Source: Flavobacterium sp. Sd200 | GTDB taxonomy: Bacteria > Bacteroidota > Bacteroidia > Flavobacteriales > Flavobacteriaceae | Length of the DNA stretch: 64,000 bases | NCBI RefSeq assembly: GCF_009826935.1 | Contig: NZ_WUMN01000001.1 | Coordinates: 434,001 to 498,000 of the forward strand | Reading direction: 5' to 3' | Shown: positions 7,298 to 14,632 of the stretch, piece after piece | Numbering within the stretch: the stretch's first letter is position 1 | Layout: every line of letters starts with the position of its first letter | Program-made: the position numbers and the translations under genes | Notes under the pieces: model-generated | The model's database searches: none | Told to the model about the DNA's origin: nothing | What the model saw: the letters and a program-made list of their open reading frames with translations, nothing else

Positions 7298-9250
7298 ATG
7301 AGAAAGTACACAAAGCACTTATGGCTTGTGGCTTTTTTATTGTTGTTTTTTCAGTTATCGGCTCAGGTAACAAGGCAATACAAGCCTAAAAAAGAACGTA
7401 CACTAAAAGCACAGGCTTTAGAAAAAGAAATACAGGCATTTATTGATGCTAATATTAATAAATATGATTTAACTCCGGAGAGGGTGGCGAGGTTGAGGGA
7501 AGATTTTGAGCATGAGAAGAAAGCTCATGGTGATTCTCAGAACTATGAATTAAGTAATTTATTGCTTGAAGCAAAGAAGGGAGAGCTTAGAAAACTTTAT
7601 TATTCAGCTACAACTAAATCAACTTTACATCATGAAGAAATACCAATTTTGGCTGACATATGTGATAATGGAGGATTCGAAAATGGTATTACGGATGAGT
7701 ATTTATTCAGATTCAGAGATGTGGGACTTAATTTAGACTTTGATTGCGATATCACTTTGGAGACTCTAAATTTGAACCCATTTATTCCCAATTCAATTAT
7801 ACCAATTAATGATTTTAATAATCAAATTACATTGGTAAATAATGATATATCGGTAAATGATGGTGAAGACCCTATATTATCTGGATACCCCAATCTAAAT
7901 ATATCAAGAGTTCATACTGGTACTAATGCAATAAAATTGAACAATAATATTGGAGGTTATGGTGTAACTCGTATGACAAAAAGATTTCCTGTCAACAGTG
8001 ATTTTATCACATTTTCCTACTCATTAATTCTTCAGAATCCGAACCCTTCTAATCACACTCCAATTGATCAGCCTCATTTTATGGTTAGATTGTATGATGC
8101 ACAGCATGAGATTGTTAGTGATTTGTGTATTGTTGCAGATGTATCTGATACAGAAACTTTTGATAGTGTAGTTTATGGTAATTTACCACTTTTATATACA
8201 GGGTGGCAATGTGGAAGATTATTTACCGATGGTATGGAAAATGGAGAGGAAGCTACTCTTGAGTTTATAATCACTGACTGTGGACAAGGGGGACATTATG
8301 GAACTGTTTACATTGATGATATTTGTGTTTCTGAAAGCTGTAGATCTGTTTTTCCTATGGTACATCTTGATGTAAATCCAAATGTACCAAACTGTCCTGA
8401 TTTTCCAATTCAGGTATGTGGAATATTCCAACTGCCTATAAATAATGATAACCCACCAGTTGAAGGAACTCTAACAACAATGACTCTAAATATTTTACAA
8501 GAGGGGAGTGTAGTTGGTACAGTAAATACTTTTACAGTAGATGGTAATCAGTTCTGTTTTGAATTAGATCAGTCTGATTTTGGTAACGCGGTTTCGGGTT
8601 CATATGAGTACCAGGCTATAGGAACTTTTTTGCTAGGTACAGAAACCGTTATTGGAGAAGACACCTCTGCTAATATTGGTCCGGATGCAATATTCAACAA
8701 CTGCATCCCATCACCACCATGCCCTTATTGCTTGACTATAACTACGGATGTTACAACAGGTACAGATAACCAGCAGGCTTATACCTGTATAAACGCTGAT
8801 AATACTATTAGCGGTACAGGTACCGAAGTGGTTTATAGGGCTGGTAAAGAGGTAGTATTACTTGATGGTTTTGATGCATTGTATGGCACTAAAGACAGGT
8901 TTCATATAGAGGGGTGTACTACAAACAACTATGTAGCACGCACTGCCGCACCGACTAAACCTGTAGAGCAACCTAAAGAAATTACTATCGACCTTATAGA
9001 AAGGACAGCTAACAGTGCCATAGGCATCTATCCTAACCCTACAAGTGGCGAGCTTACTGTAATTTCGGGTGGAGCCTCTATAAAGACGCTTACGGTTCTT
9101 AGTCTGGAGGGTAAAGTAATTTTAAGGCAGTCGGCAGCTGAGGCAAGTAGCTATCAGCTAAACCTAAATGCGCTATTGGCAGGTATTTATTTGCTTTCGG
9201 TAGAGGGTGCAGATGGTACAGTTACCTCGCACAAGGTTATTAAAAATTAG
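7298..9250 (+). CDS. T9SS-exported surface protein (type A sorting domain)
   Basis: This 650-residue exported protein has an N-terminal signal peptide ending near SAQ (about residue 23) and a C-terminal T9SS type A sorting domain of about 75 residues, starting at GIYPNPTSGEL and ending in SHKVIKN. It should cross the outer membrane by the gliding-associated type IX system. Before the sorting domain, residues of about 480-545 (TGTEVVYRAGKEVVLLDGF and following) match the small beta domain that often precedes such sorting domains in Flavobacteria. The central 400 residues have no motif I recognise. The middle of the gene (about 7480-8700) is visibly more AT-rich and uses different codons from both ends. 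It forms a pair with the upstream repeat protein. Confidence 0.8.
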   Translation: MRKYTKHLWLVAFLLLFFQLSAQVTRQYKPKKERTLKAQALEKEIQAFIDANINKYDLTPERVARLREDFEHEKKAHGDSQNYELSNLLLEAKKGELRKLYYSATTKSTLHHEEIPILADICDNGGFENGITDEYLFRFRDVGLNLDFDCDITLETLNLNPFIPNSIIPINDFNNQITLVNNDISVNDGEDPILSGYPNLNISRVHTGTNAIKLNNNIGGYGVTRMTKRFPVNSDFITFSYSLILQNPNPSNHTPIDQPHFMVRLYDAQHEIVSDLCIVADVSDTETFDSVVYGNLPLLYTGWQCGRLFTDGMENGEEATLEFIITDCGQGGHYGTVYIDDICVSESCRSVFPMVHLDVNPNVPNCPDFPIQVCGIFQLPINNDNPPVEGTLTTMTLNILQEGSVVGTVNTFTVDGNQFCFELDQSDFGNAVSGSYEYQAIGTFLLGTETVIGEDTSANIGPDAIFNNCIPSPPCPYCLTITTDVTTGTDNQQAYTCINADNTISGTGTEVVYRAGKEVVLLDGFDALYGTKDRFHIEGCTTNNYVARTAAPTKPVEQPKEITIDLIERTANSAIGIYPNPTSGELTVISGGASIKTLTVLSLEGKVILRQSAAEASSYQLNLNALLAGIYLLSVEGADGTVTSHKVIKN

Positions 9251-9300
9251 TAAAGTATAAACTGGTGAGACTGTTGTTTTTCAGTTTATAACCTAAAAAC

Positions 9301-9336
9301 AAAACTCCGTTATGGTTTGCCATAACGGAGTTTTTT
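9301..9336. terminator. Bidirectional terminator between the T9SS protein gene and guaB
   Basis: A perfect 15-bp stem (9301-9315 with 9320-9334) with loop TTTG has T-rich flanks on both strands and is placed between convergent genes. Confidence 0.93.
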
Positions 9337-9359
9337 ATTACTTGTAAGTTTAGCTAAAC

Positions 9360-10850
9360 TTATTCTTTTACAATAACATCGTGAGCGCCGCCTTCTACAA
9401 TACTAACCGATGATACAAGGGTTATGCTTGCTTTTTCTTTAAGGGTGTCTAAGGTTATAACACCGCAGCTGCACATAGTAGATTTTATTTTACCTAACGT
9501 AATGTTCAGGTTGTCTTTCAGGCTTCCGGCATAAGGAACATAGCTGTCTACACCTTCCTCAAATTTTAATCCTCCGGTGCTGTCGCCCATTTCATAACGT
9601 TGCCAGTTGCGGGCACGGTTGCTGCCTTCGCCCCAATATTCTTTTACATAACTGCCGTTAATAAGCAGTTTTTCTGTAGGGCTTTCGTCAAAACGGGCAA
9701 AATAACGGCCCATCATTAAAAAGTCGGCACCCATGGCAAGTGCAAGTACCATATGATAATCTTGTGCTATTCCGCCATCACTACATAGAGGAATGTAAAT
9801 ACCTGTTTTTTCAAAATATTCATCGCGCGCTGCAGCCACTTCTATAAGTGCAGTAGCCTGTCCGCGGCCAATACCTTTCATTTCGCGGGTAATGCATATA
9901 GAGCCACCGCCAACGCCTACTTTAATAAAATCGGCACCAGCTTCAACCAAATATAAAAAGCCGTCTTTATCTACCACATTTCCTGCGCCCACTTTAACGT
10001 GGTCTCCAAAAGTGGTTTTTATGTACTGTAGTGTTTCTTTTTGCCATTCAGAGAACCCGTCGCTCGAGTCGATACACAAAACGTCTACCCCGGCTTCTAT
10101 AAGGGCAGGAACCCTTTCTTTATAATCTTTAGTATTAATACCGGCACCAACAATAAGTTTCTTGTCGTCGTCAGATAATTCTAAAGGAAAATCCTTGTGG
10201 TTTGCGTAGTCTTTCCTGAAAACAAAATATTTAAAGTTGCCTTCGTCATCTACAATTGGCAGGCTGTTAAGCTTGTGCTGCCATATAATATCGTTTGCCT
10301 CTTTAAGTGTAGTGCCTGCCGGAGCGGTAACCAGTTTTTCGAATGGAGTCATAAAATCGCTCACTTTGCTGTTAGGGTCGTCGGTGCTAACGCGATAATC
10401 CCTGCTGGTCACTATTCCTAAAAGCTTGCCATGTGCCGATCCGTCGTGTGTAACGGCAATGGTGCTATGCCCCATTTTTGCCTTAAGGGCTATAACATCT
10501 TTTAAATAATCGTTTGGAGTTAGGTTGGCAGTACTTACAACAAAGCCCGATTTATGGCTTTTTACCCTGCGCACCATGTTGGCCTGCTCTGTTATTGATT
10601 GCGACCCGTATATAAAAGATAGTCCGCCGTTCTTGGCAAGGGCTATTGCCATGCCATCATCTGATACCGACTGCATAATTGCCGATACAAATGGAACATT
10701 AAGCTCTATGGCTGTGTTTTCACCCTTTTTGTATTTAACCAAAGGGGTTTTTAAAGATACATTATCGGGGGTACATTCTTTAGTTGTAAGACCCGGTATG
10801 AGCAAAAATTCGCTAAATGTTCTTGATGTTTCGTTAAGATATTTTGCCAT
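9360..10850 (-). CDS. guaB: IMP dehydrogenase, divergent subtype
   Basis: This 496-residue TIM-barrel enzyme oxidises IMP to XMP with NAD+ in GMP synthesis. The catalytic Cys is Cys319 in [13 protein letters not shown], the IMP-binding SSDGFSEW and [11 protein letters not shown] segments lie upstream of it, and the C-terminal [15 protein letters not shown] segment is present. A pair of CBS domains fills about residues 97-215. The catalytic loop differs from the usual GPGSICTTR, and the N-terminus ([18 protein letters not shown]) differs from the usual LTYDDVLLVP start. It therefore belongs to the less common subtype also known from Clostridia and some other anaerobes. Whether a canonical guaB also exists elsewhere in the genome cannot be seen here. 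Confidence 0.9.
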   Translation of the reverse strand: MAKYLNETSRTFSEFLLIPGLTTKECTPDNVSLKTPLVKYKKGENTAIELNVPFVSAIMQSVSDDGMAIALAKNGGLSFIYGSQSITEQANMVRRVKSHKSGFVVSTANLTPNDYLKDVIALKAKMGHSTIAVTHDGSAHGKLLGIVTSRDYRVSTDDPNSKVSDFMTPFEKLVTAPAGTTLKEANDIIWQHKLNSLPIVDDEGNFKYFVFRKDYANHKDFPLELSDDDKKLIVGAGINTKDYKERVPALIEAGVDVLCIDSSDGFSEWQKETLQYIKTTFGDHVKVGAGNVVDKDGFLYLVEAGADFIKVGVGGGSICITREMKGIGRGQATALIEVAAARDEYFEKTGIYIPLCSDGGIAQDYHMVLALAMGADFLMMGRYFARFDESPTEKLLINGSYVKEYWGEGSNRARNWQRYEMGDSTGGLKFEEGVDSYVPYAGSLKDNLNITLGKIKSTMCSCGVITLDTLKEKASITLVSSVSIVEGGAHDVIVKE

Positions 10851-10887
10851 AAAAAAAGTAGTAGTTGCGTGTTGTTGTTTAGAGGTG

Positions 10888-10895
10888 CAAATTTA
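10888..10895 (-). promoter_or_regulatory. Putative -7 box for the IMP dehydrogenase gene
   Basis: On the minus strand TAAATTTG matches TAnnTTTG and lies 37 bases before the ATG. No convincing -33 TTG is seen. Confidence 0.45.
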
Positions 10896-10942
10896 TTAAA
10901 TATATTTAAGAAAAAGTAATGGACTGGATTAATATAATATAG

Positions 10943-10978
10943 CAATAAATCCTCTTTAAAGTTAAAGAGGGTTTATTG
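10943..10978 (-). terminator. Terminator downstream of the ene-reductase gene
   Basis: A 16-bp stem with one G-U pair (10943-10958 with 10963-10978, loop AAGT) lies 27 bases after the stop of the minus-strand oxidoreductase. The T tract is weak, so efficiency is uncertain. Confidence 0.6.
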
Positions 10979-11004
10979 TAATGTGTTGATTTTTAATGTT
11001 TAAA

Positions 11005-12108
11005 TTATAAAACCAGTTCGGCTAACGCTTCTTTTGTAAAACCTTTCAAAAGATCGGTCTGGTTGTTTTTGATCTTTTTAACCCAATTTGGGTCAGCCAG
11101 CAGCGGTCTGCCCACTGCAACAAGGTCAAAATCGCCTCTGTCTAAACGCCTTGTAAGTTCGTCTAAAGAACTTGGCTGCGAACTTTCGCCCGCAAAAGCT
11201 CCAAAAAAGTCGCCACTCAGGCCAACTGAACCTACGGTAATAGTAGGAACTCCAGTTATCTTTTTAGCCCATCCTGCAAAATTAAGGTCAGAACCTTCAA
11301 ACTCAGGTTCCCAAAAACGGCGTTGCGAGCAATGCAAAATATCTGCACCGGCTTCTACAAGAGGGGTAAGCCATGCTTCCATTTCCTGTGGGTTGGCAGC
11401 CAGTTTGTAATCATAGGCTGATGGTTTGAATTGAGACAGTCTTATGATGATGGCAAAGTCGTGGCCCACCTGTCTGCGTACTTCTTTTATAACATCGGTT
11501 GCAAAGCGTGTGCGTTCGGCAAGGGTTTTACCTCCGTAAACATCGGTGCGCTGGTTGGTGCCTTCCCAAAAAAACTGATCTATAAGGTAGCCGTGCGCAC
11601 CATGGAGTTCTATTGTGTCAAAACCAAGACGTTTGGCATCGGCAGCGGCCTGACCAAATGCAATGATAGTGTCTTCTATGTCTTTAGCAGTCATGGCTGT
11701 GCCGTTTGTGTTGCCGGGCCTGTTCAGTCCAGAAGGACCTTCAAAAGCTACTGGTGGCACCCAGCCTGAATGGTGGTTGTCCATAATGCCCATGTGCCAT
11801 ATTTGCGGAGCCATTTTGCCGCCTGCTGCATGAACGTTATTGATTACCTGCTGCCAGCCTTCTAAGGATTGTTCTCCATAAAAATGAGGAACATTTGCAT
11901 CGTTACTGGCCGATGGACGGTTGATAACAGTTCCTTCAGAAAGTATAAGGCCTACTTCTCCTTCGGCTCTTTTTTGGTAATATTGGGCAACATTGCTGCC
12001 CGGTATGCCGTTTGGCGAAAAAGAACGCGTCATGGGAGCCATAACAATACGGTTCTTTAAGTTTAGGGATTTTAGTGTAAACGGTGCAAACAAACCTGCT
12101 GTACTCAT
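11005..12108 (-). CDS. Old yellow enzyme family ene-reductase
   Basis: This 367-residue FMN-dependent NAD(P)H oxidoreductase reduces activated C=C bonds in enones, maleimides or nitro compounds. The TIM barrel starts with MAPMTR (23-28). The substrate-polarising pair is His169/His172 in HGAHGYL, with Tyr174 as likely proton donor, and the QRTDVYGG and VGRPLLADP segments are standard for the family. The H-x-x-H form is shared with YqjM and XenA. It is 17 bases downstream of an ArsR gene on the same strand, so a two-gene operon controlled by that regulator is likely, giving an inducible defence against electrophiles. The physiological substrate is unknown. Confidence 0.9.
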   Translation of the reverse strand: MSTAGLFAPFTLKSLNLKNRIVMAPMTRSFSPNGIPGSNVAQYYQKRAEGEVGLILSEGTVINRPSASNDANVPHFYGEQSLEGWQQVINNVHAAGGKMAPQIWHMGIMDNHHSGWVPPVAFEGPSGLNRPGNTNGTAMTAKDIEDTIIAFGQAAADAKRLGFDTIELHGAHGYLIDQFFWEGTNQRTDVYGGKTLAERTRFATDVIKEVRRQVGHDFAIIIRLSQFKPSAYDYKLAANPQEMEAWLTPLVEAGADILHCSQRRFWEPEFEGSDLNFAGWAKKITGVPTITVGSVGLSGDFFGAFAGESSQPSSLDELTRRLDRGDFDLVAVGRPLLADPNWVKKIKNNQTDLLKGFTKEALAELVL

Positions 12109-12125
12109 AAATATATGTTTTTAAA

Positions 12126-12425
12126 TTATATAGCCTTTTCTATTAATATGCTTAGTTGCTTAAAAGCTTCTTCATTACGTTTATAATAGGTCCATTGCCC
12201 CACCCGGGTAGAGGTTATTAACCCGGCGCGTTGCAGTGTAGATAAATATTCTGAAACGGTGCTTTGGGTAAGCCCGGCTTTGCCGTGTATTTGGCCAACG
12301 CAAACACCGTGTTCATAGCCATAAGGTTTTTGATCCGGGAAGTTTTTTTCCGGGTCTTTTAGCCACTCCAGTATTTGCAAACGTGACTTGTTGGACAATG
12401 CCTTGAATATTTCTACCTGTTCCAT
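12126..12425 (-). CDS. ArsR/SmtB-family winged-helix repressor
   Basis: This is a 99-residue ArsR-type regulator. It starts with the typical EIFKALSNKSRLQIL helix pair. The recognition helix region reads LTQSTVSEYLSTLQRAGLI (about 53-71), followed by the beta wing RVGQWTYYKRNEE. It has one Cys (Cys42, in HGVCVG) and no ELCVC metal site, so the signal is more probably redox or electrophilic than metal. A palindrome lies 27-44 bases upstream of the start codon and overlaps the putative -33 element, which suggests autorepression. The ene-reductase behind it is the obvious co-regulated target. Confidence 0.88.
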   Translation of the reverse strand: MEQVEIFKALSNKSRLQILEWLKDPEKNFPDQKPYGYEHGVCVGQIHGKAGLTQSTVSEYLSTLQRAGLITSTRVGQWTYYKRNEEAFKQLSILIEKAI

Positions 12426-12430
12426 ACTGC

Positions 12431-12469
12431 AAATGTATCGGTTTTTCCCGATATACCAATCGGTATATT
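12431..12469 (-). promoter_or_regulatory. Promoter and operator of the arsR-ene-reductase operon
   Basis: On the minus strand, TTG (12460-12462) is followed after 19 bases by TACATTTG (12431-12438), a good Bacteroidetes promoter. A perfect 7-bp inverted repeat ATATACC-N4-GGTATAT (12452-12469) covers the -33 element, as expected for a repressor operator. The -7 box is only 5 bases from the ATG, so the transcript would have almost no leader. Confidence 0.65.
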
Positions 12470-12561
12470 TGAAAATGTAAATAAAATAGTTACAGTTTTT
12501 TATGTGTTATAAGAATTGTAAATAAATTTTCAAAAACTTAATATTCTTTTGTTGAATACAT

Positions 12562-12592
12562 GTTGCGTTTTTTAAATAAAAATGTACATTTG
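12562..12592 (+). promoter_or_regulatory. Promoter of the 12616 gene
   Basis: TTG (12562-12564), a 20-base spacer and TACATTTG (12585-12592) fit the Bacteroidetes -33/-7 pattern, 23 bases before the ATG. Confidence 0.7.
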
Positions 12593-12615
12593 AAAAAACT
12601 TTAACCAATCAATTA

Positions 12616-13221
12616 ATGAAAAAAATTCTATTATTGGCATTCCTATGTGTTAGTACAGTAGGTTTTGCGCAAAAGATGAAAGTTACTAAAGGAGACTTTA
12701 AATTTTTAAGCGGACAAAAAGAGCTTAACGTTGAATTTAACTACAGCGAGCTTAAACTTTTAAAAGAGAATCTTACAGAAGAGGAATATATTAACCAAAG
12801 AACCGAAGATCTTAACAAAAAAACGAAAGGTACCGGTACAACCTGGGCAAAAAAATGGGCAGGAAGTAAAGAGGGGATATGGAATCCTAAATTTATGGAA
12901 CTGCTTAATAAATATTATGGTGCCGAAAAAAATGTAACAGTAGAAGAAGGTCTTACTTCGGCTAAATACACATTAATTGTTGATGTGGTTTGGATCTATC
13001 CGGGATGGGACGCAGCAGTAATGAAACAGCCTGCAAAAGTAAGTACTGTATTACGTTTTGTTGAAACTGCAAACAAAAGCAATGTAGTTTTAGAAATAGA
13101 TAGTAAGGAAGCTCCCGGCGACCAGTGGGGTAGCAACTTTAGTAATGAAACAAGAGTAGGTGAGGGTTTTGCTAAAACGGCTAAATCTCTTGCTAAAATG
13201 ATCGAGAAAAAAGTTAAATAA
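12616..13221 (+). CDS. Exported hypothetical protein
   Basis: This is a 201-residue protein with a clear signal peptide (MKKILLLAFLCVSTVGFAQ) and no lipobox, so it is probably periplasmic. I do not recognise the family. The mature part begins with KMKVTKGDFKFLSGQKELN, contains a basic stretch around residues 60-75 with several Trp (TTWAKKWAGSKEGIW), and later has the sequence VVWIYPGWDAAVMKQPAKVS. This layout resembles small Bacteroidetes proteins of mixed alpha/beta fold that occur as single genes. It has its own good promoter, and the downstream hairpin is shared with the converging halogenase-like gene. Confidence 0.7.
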   Translation: MKKILLLAFLCVSTVGFAQKMKVTKGDFKFLSGQKELNVEFNYSELKLLKENLTEEEYINQRTEDLNKKTKGTGTTWAKKWAGSKEGIWNPKFMELLNKYYGAEKNVTVEEGLTSAKYTLIVDVVWIYPGWDAAVMKQPAKVSTVLRFVETANKSNVVLEIDSKEAPGDQWGSNFSNETRVGEGFAKTAKSLAKMIEKKVK

Positions 13222-13253
13222 TTTCGTTTAGTTACTTCTCTGCATAAAATCAA

Positions 13254-13275
13254 AAAGCGCCCTATTGGGCGCTTT
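13254..13275. terminator. Bidirectional hairpin overlapping the end of the halogenase-like gene
   Basis: A perfect 9-bp stem (13254-13262 with 13267-13275, loop TATT) lies 32 bases after the 12616-13221 gene. It includes the last codons and stop of the minus-strand gene that ends at 13262. Confidence 0.75.
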
Positions 13276-14509
13276 CTTCGTTTTGACCGTTTTGTAGCAT
13301 GTATGCCATAGATTTTATTACGCGGTCGTGTTTTTTAACGAACGGGTTTTCCTCATTCCAAACGTAGCCTGCCAGTACAGAGCATATTTTTTCTTTAACA
13401 TCCGGGTTTTCGGGTCTGTGGAAAAACAGGGTTTGCAGGTTTCCGGTGTACCATTCTTTTACATAAGTAGCAAAAACGTCTACACCACGCCTCATGTAAG
13501 CAGTATATTCTGTATCCCAGTCTACTTTTTCGCCTTTAAGTTCTTTTAGGAACAACTTAGCTGAAAGCATGCCCGACTCTGTAGCAAAGCATACGCCCGA
13601 CGAAAATACCGGGTCTAAAAACTCAGAGCTGTTTCCTGTTAAGGTGTAGCCTGGTCCGCACAGCCTGGTTACAGAGCATGAGTAGTTTTCTATTTTGTGC
13701 GGTTCAAATAAAAAGTCTACACCTTCAAAGCGATCACGATAAAAATCAGATTCTTTTATAACCGCTTTGAGGGCTTCGGTAGTATTTTCACCTAACGACT
13801 TTATGTAGCTTGTAGGTCCTACAACTCCAATACTGGTATTTCCGTTGCTGAAAGGTATTACCCAAAGCCATACTTTAGTTTCTAAAATATCAAATGTAAT
13901 TTGTGTGCCCTCTACACCTTCCGGTCGTTTAATATCTTTTACATGACTAAACATTGAAGAGTTTTCGGGTATAGACGACGGAGCATCCAGCTTAAGTATG
14001 CGAGGCAATACACGGCCGTATCCGCTACTGTCTATAATAAATTTTGCATGTATTTCGCGAGACTCCCCATCTTTACCTCTAACGGTAGTAACAGAGTCAG
14101 ATCCGTCAAAAACAACATTAAGCACTTCGGTTTCAAATTCAAGGTCTATCCCTTTTCTAATAACTTCCTGTGCAAGAGTATTATCAAAGTCGGCGCGCGG
14201 CACCTGCCATGTCCAGTCCCATCCTTCGCCAAATTTTTGGCTAAAATCAAAAAGACAAAGCTCTTTACCTCTCAAAAAACGAGCTCCAAATTTCTTTTCG
14301 AAATCCATAGCGTTAAGGGCATCAAGAAGTCCTGCTTCTTCAAAGTGATCCATTACCCTTGGTATAAGGCTTTCGCCAATAACAAAACGCGGAAATTTAG
14401 ATCTTTCGACCACTTTTACATTTATCCCGTTATTGTGAAGATAGGAAGCTGCAACACACCCGGAAGGGCCTGCCCCGATTATCAGGACGTCTACATTTTC
14501 TTTTAACAT
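13262..14509 (-). CDS. Flavin-dependent halogenase-like oxidoreductase of the flexirubin locus
   Basis: This is a 415-residue FAD protein. The dinucleotide motif GAGPSG is at residues 12-17. The halogenase hallmark WxWxIP is present as WLWVIP (214-219). A K-x-G-A segment (Lys73-Phe-Gly-Ala) sits where phenol- and pyrrole-type halogenases keep the lysine that guides hypochlorous acid. The GESLIP motif and the WTWQVPRADFD segment also fit that family. Halogenases chlorinate aromatic rings using FADH2, chloride and O2, and chlorinated flexirubins are known from this phylum. The gene is divergent from the tyrosine ammonia-lyase operon across 123 bases. An alternative role is hydroxylation of the aryl ring. 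Confidence 0.78.
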   Translation of the reverse strand: MLKENVDVLIIGAGPSGCVAASYLHNNGINVKVVERSKFPRFVIGESLIPRVMDHFEEAGLLDALNAMDFEKKFGARFLRGKELCLFDFSQKFGEGWDWTWQVPRADFDNTLAQEVIRKGIDLEFETEVLNVVFDGSDSVTTVRGKDGESREIHAKFIIDSSGYGRVLPRILKLDAPSSIPENSSMFSHVKDIKRPEGVEGTQITFDILETKVWLWVIPFSNGNTSIGVVGPTSYIKSLGENTTEALKAVIKESDFYRDRFEGVDFLFEPHKIENYSCSVTRLCGPGYTLTGNSSEFLDPVFSSGVCFATESGMLSAKLFLKELKGEKVDWDTEYTAYMRRGVDVFATYVKEWYTGNLQTLFFHRPENPDVKEKICSVLAGYVWNEENPFVKKHDRVIKSMAYMLQNGQNEESAQ

Positions 14510-14549
14510 TATAAGTTTTGAGGTTCTTAAAATTATCTTAAAATTATTT

Positions 14550-14557
14550 TACATTTG
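14550..14557 (+). promoter_or_regulatory. Putative -7 box of the flexirubin operon
   Basis: TACATTTG matches TAnnTTTG, 75 bases before the ammonia-lyase ATG, giving a leader of about 70 bases. A canonical -33 TTG is not at the right distance, which may mean an activator or an alternative sigma factor is needed. Confidence 0.5.
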
Positions 14558-14632
14558 CAGGCGGTAAAGTTATACAAATTGCAGTAAAAAAAACATTATT
14601 ATTGCACCAACAAAAAATACAATTAAATATAA

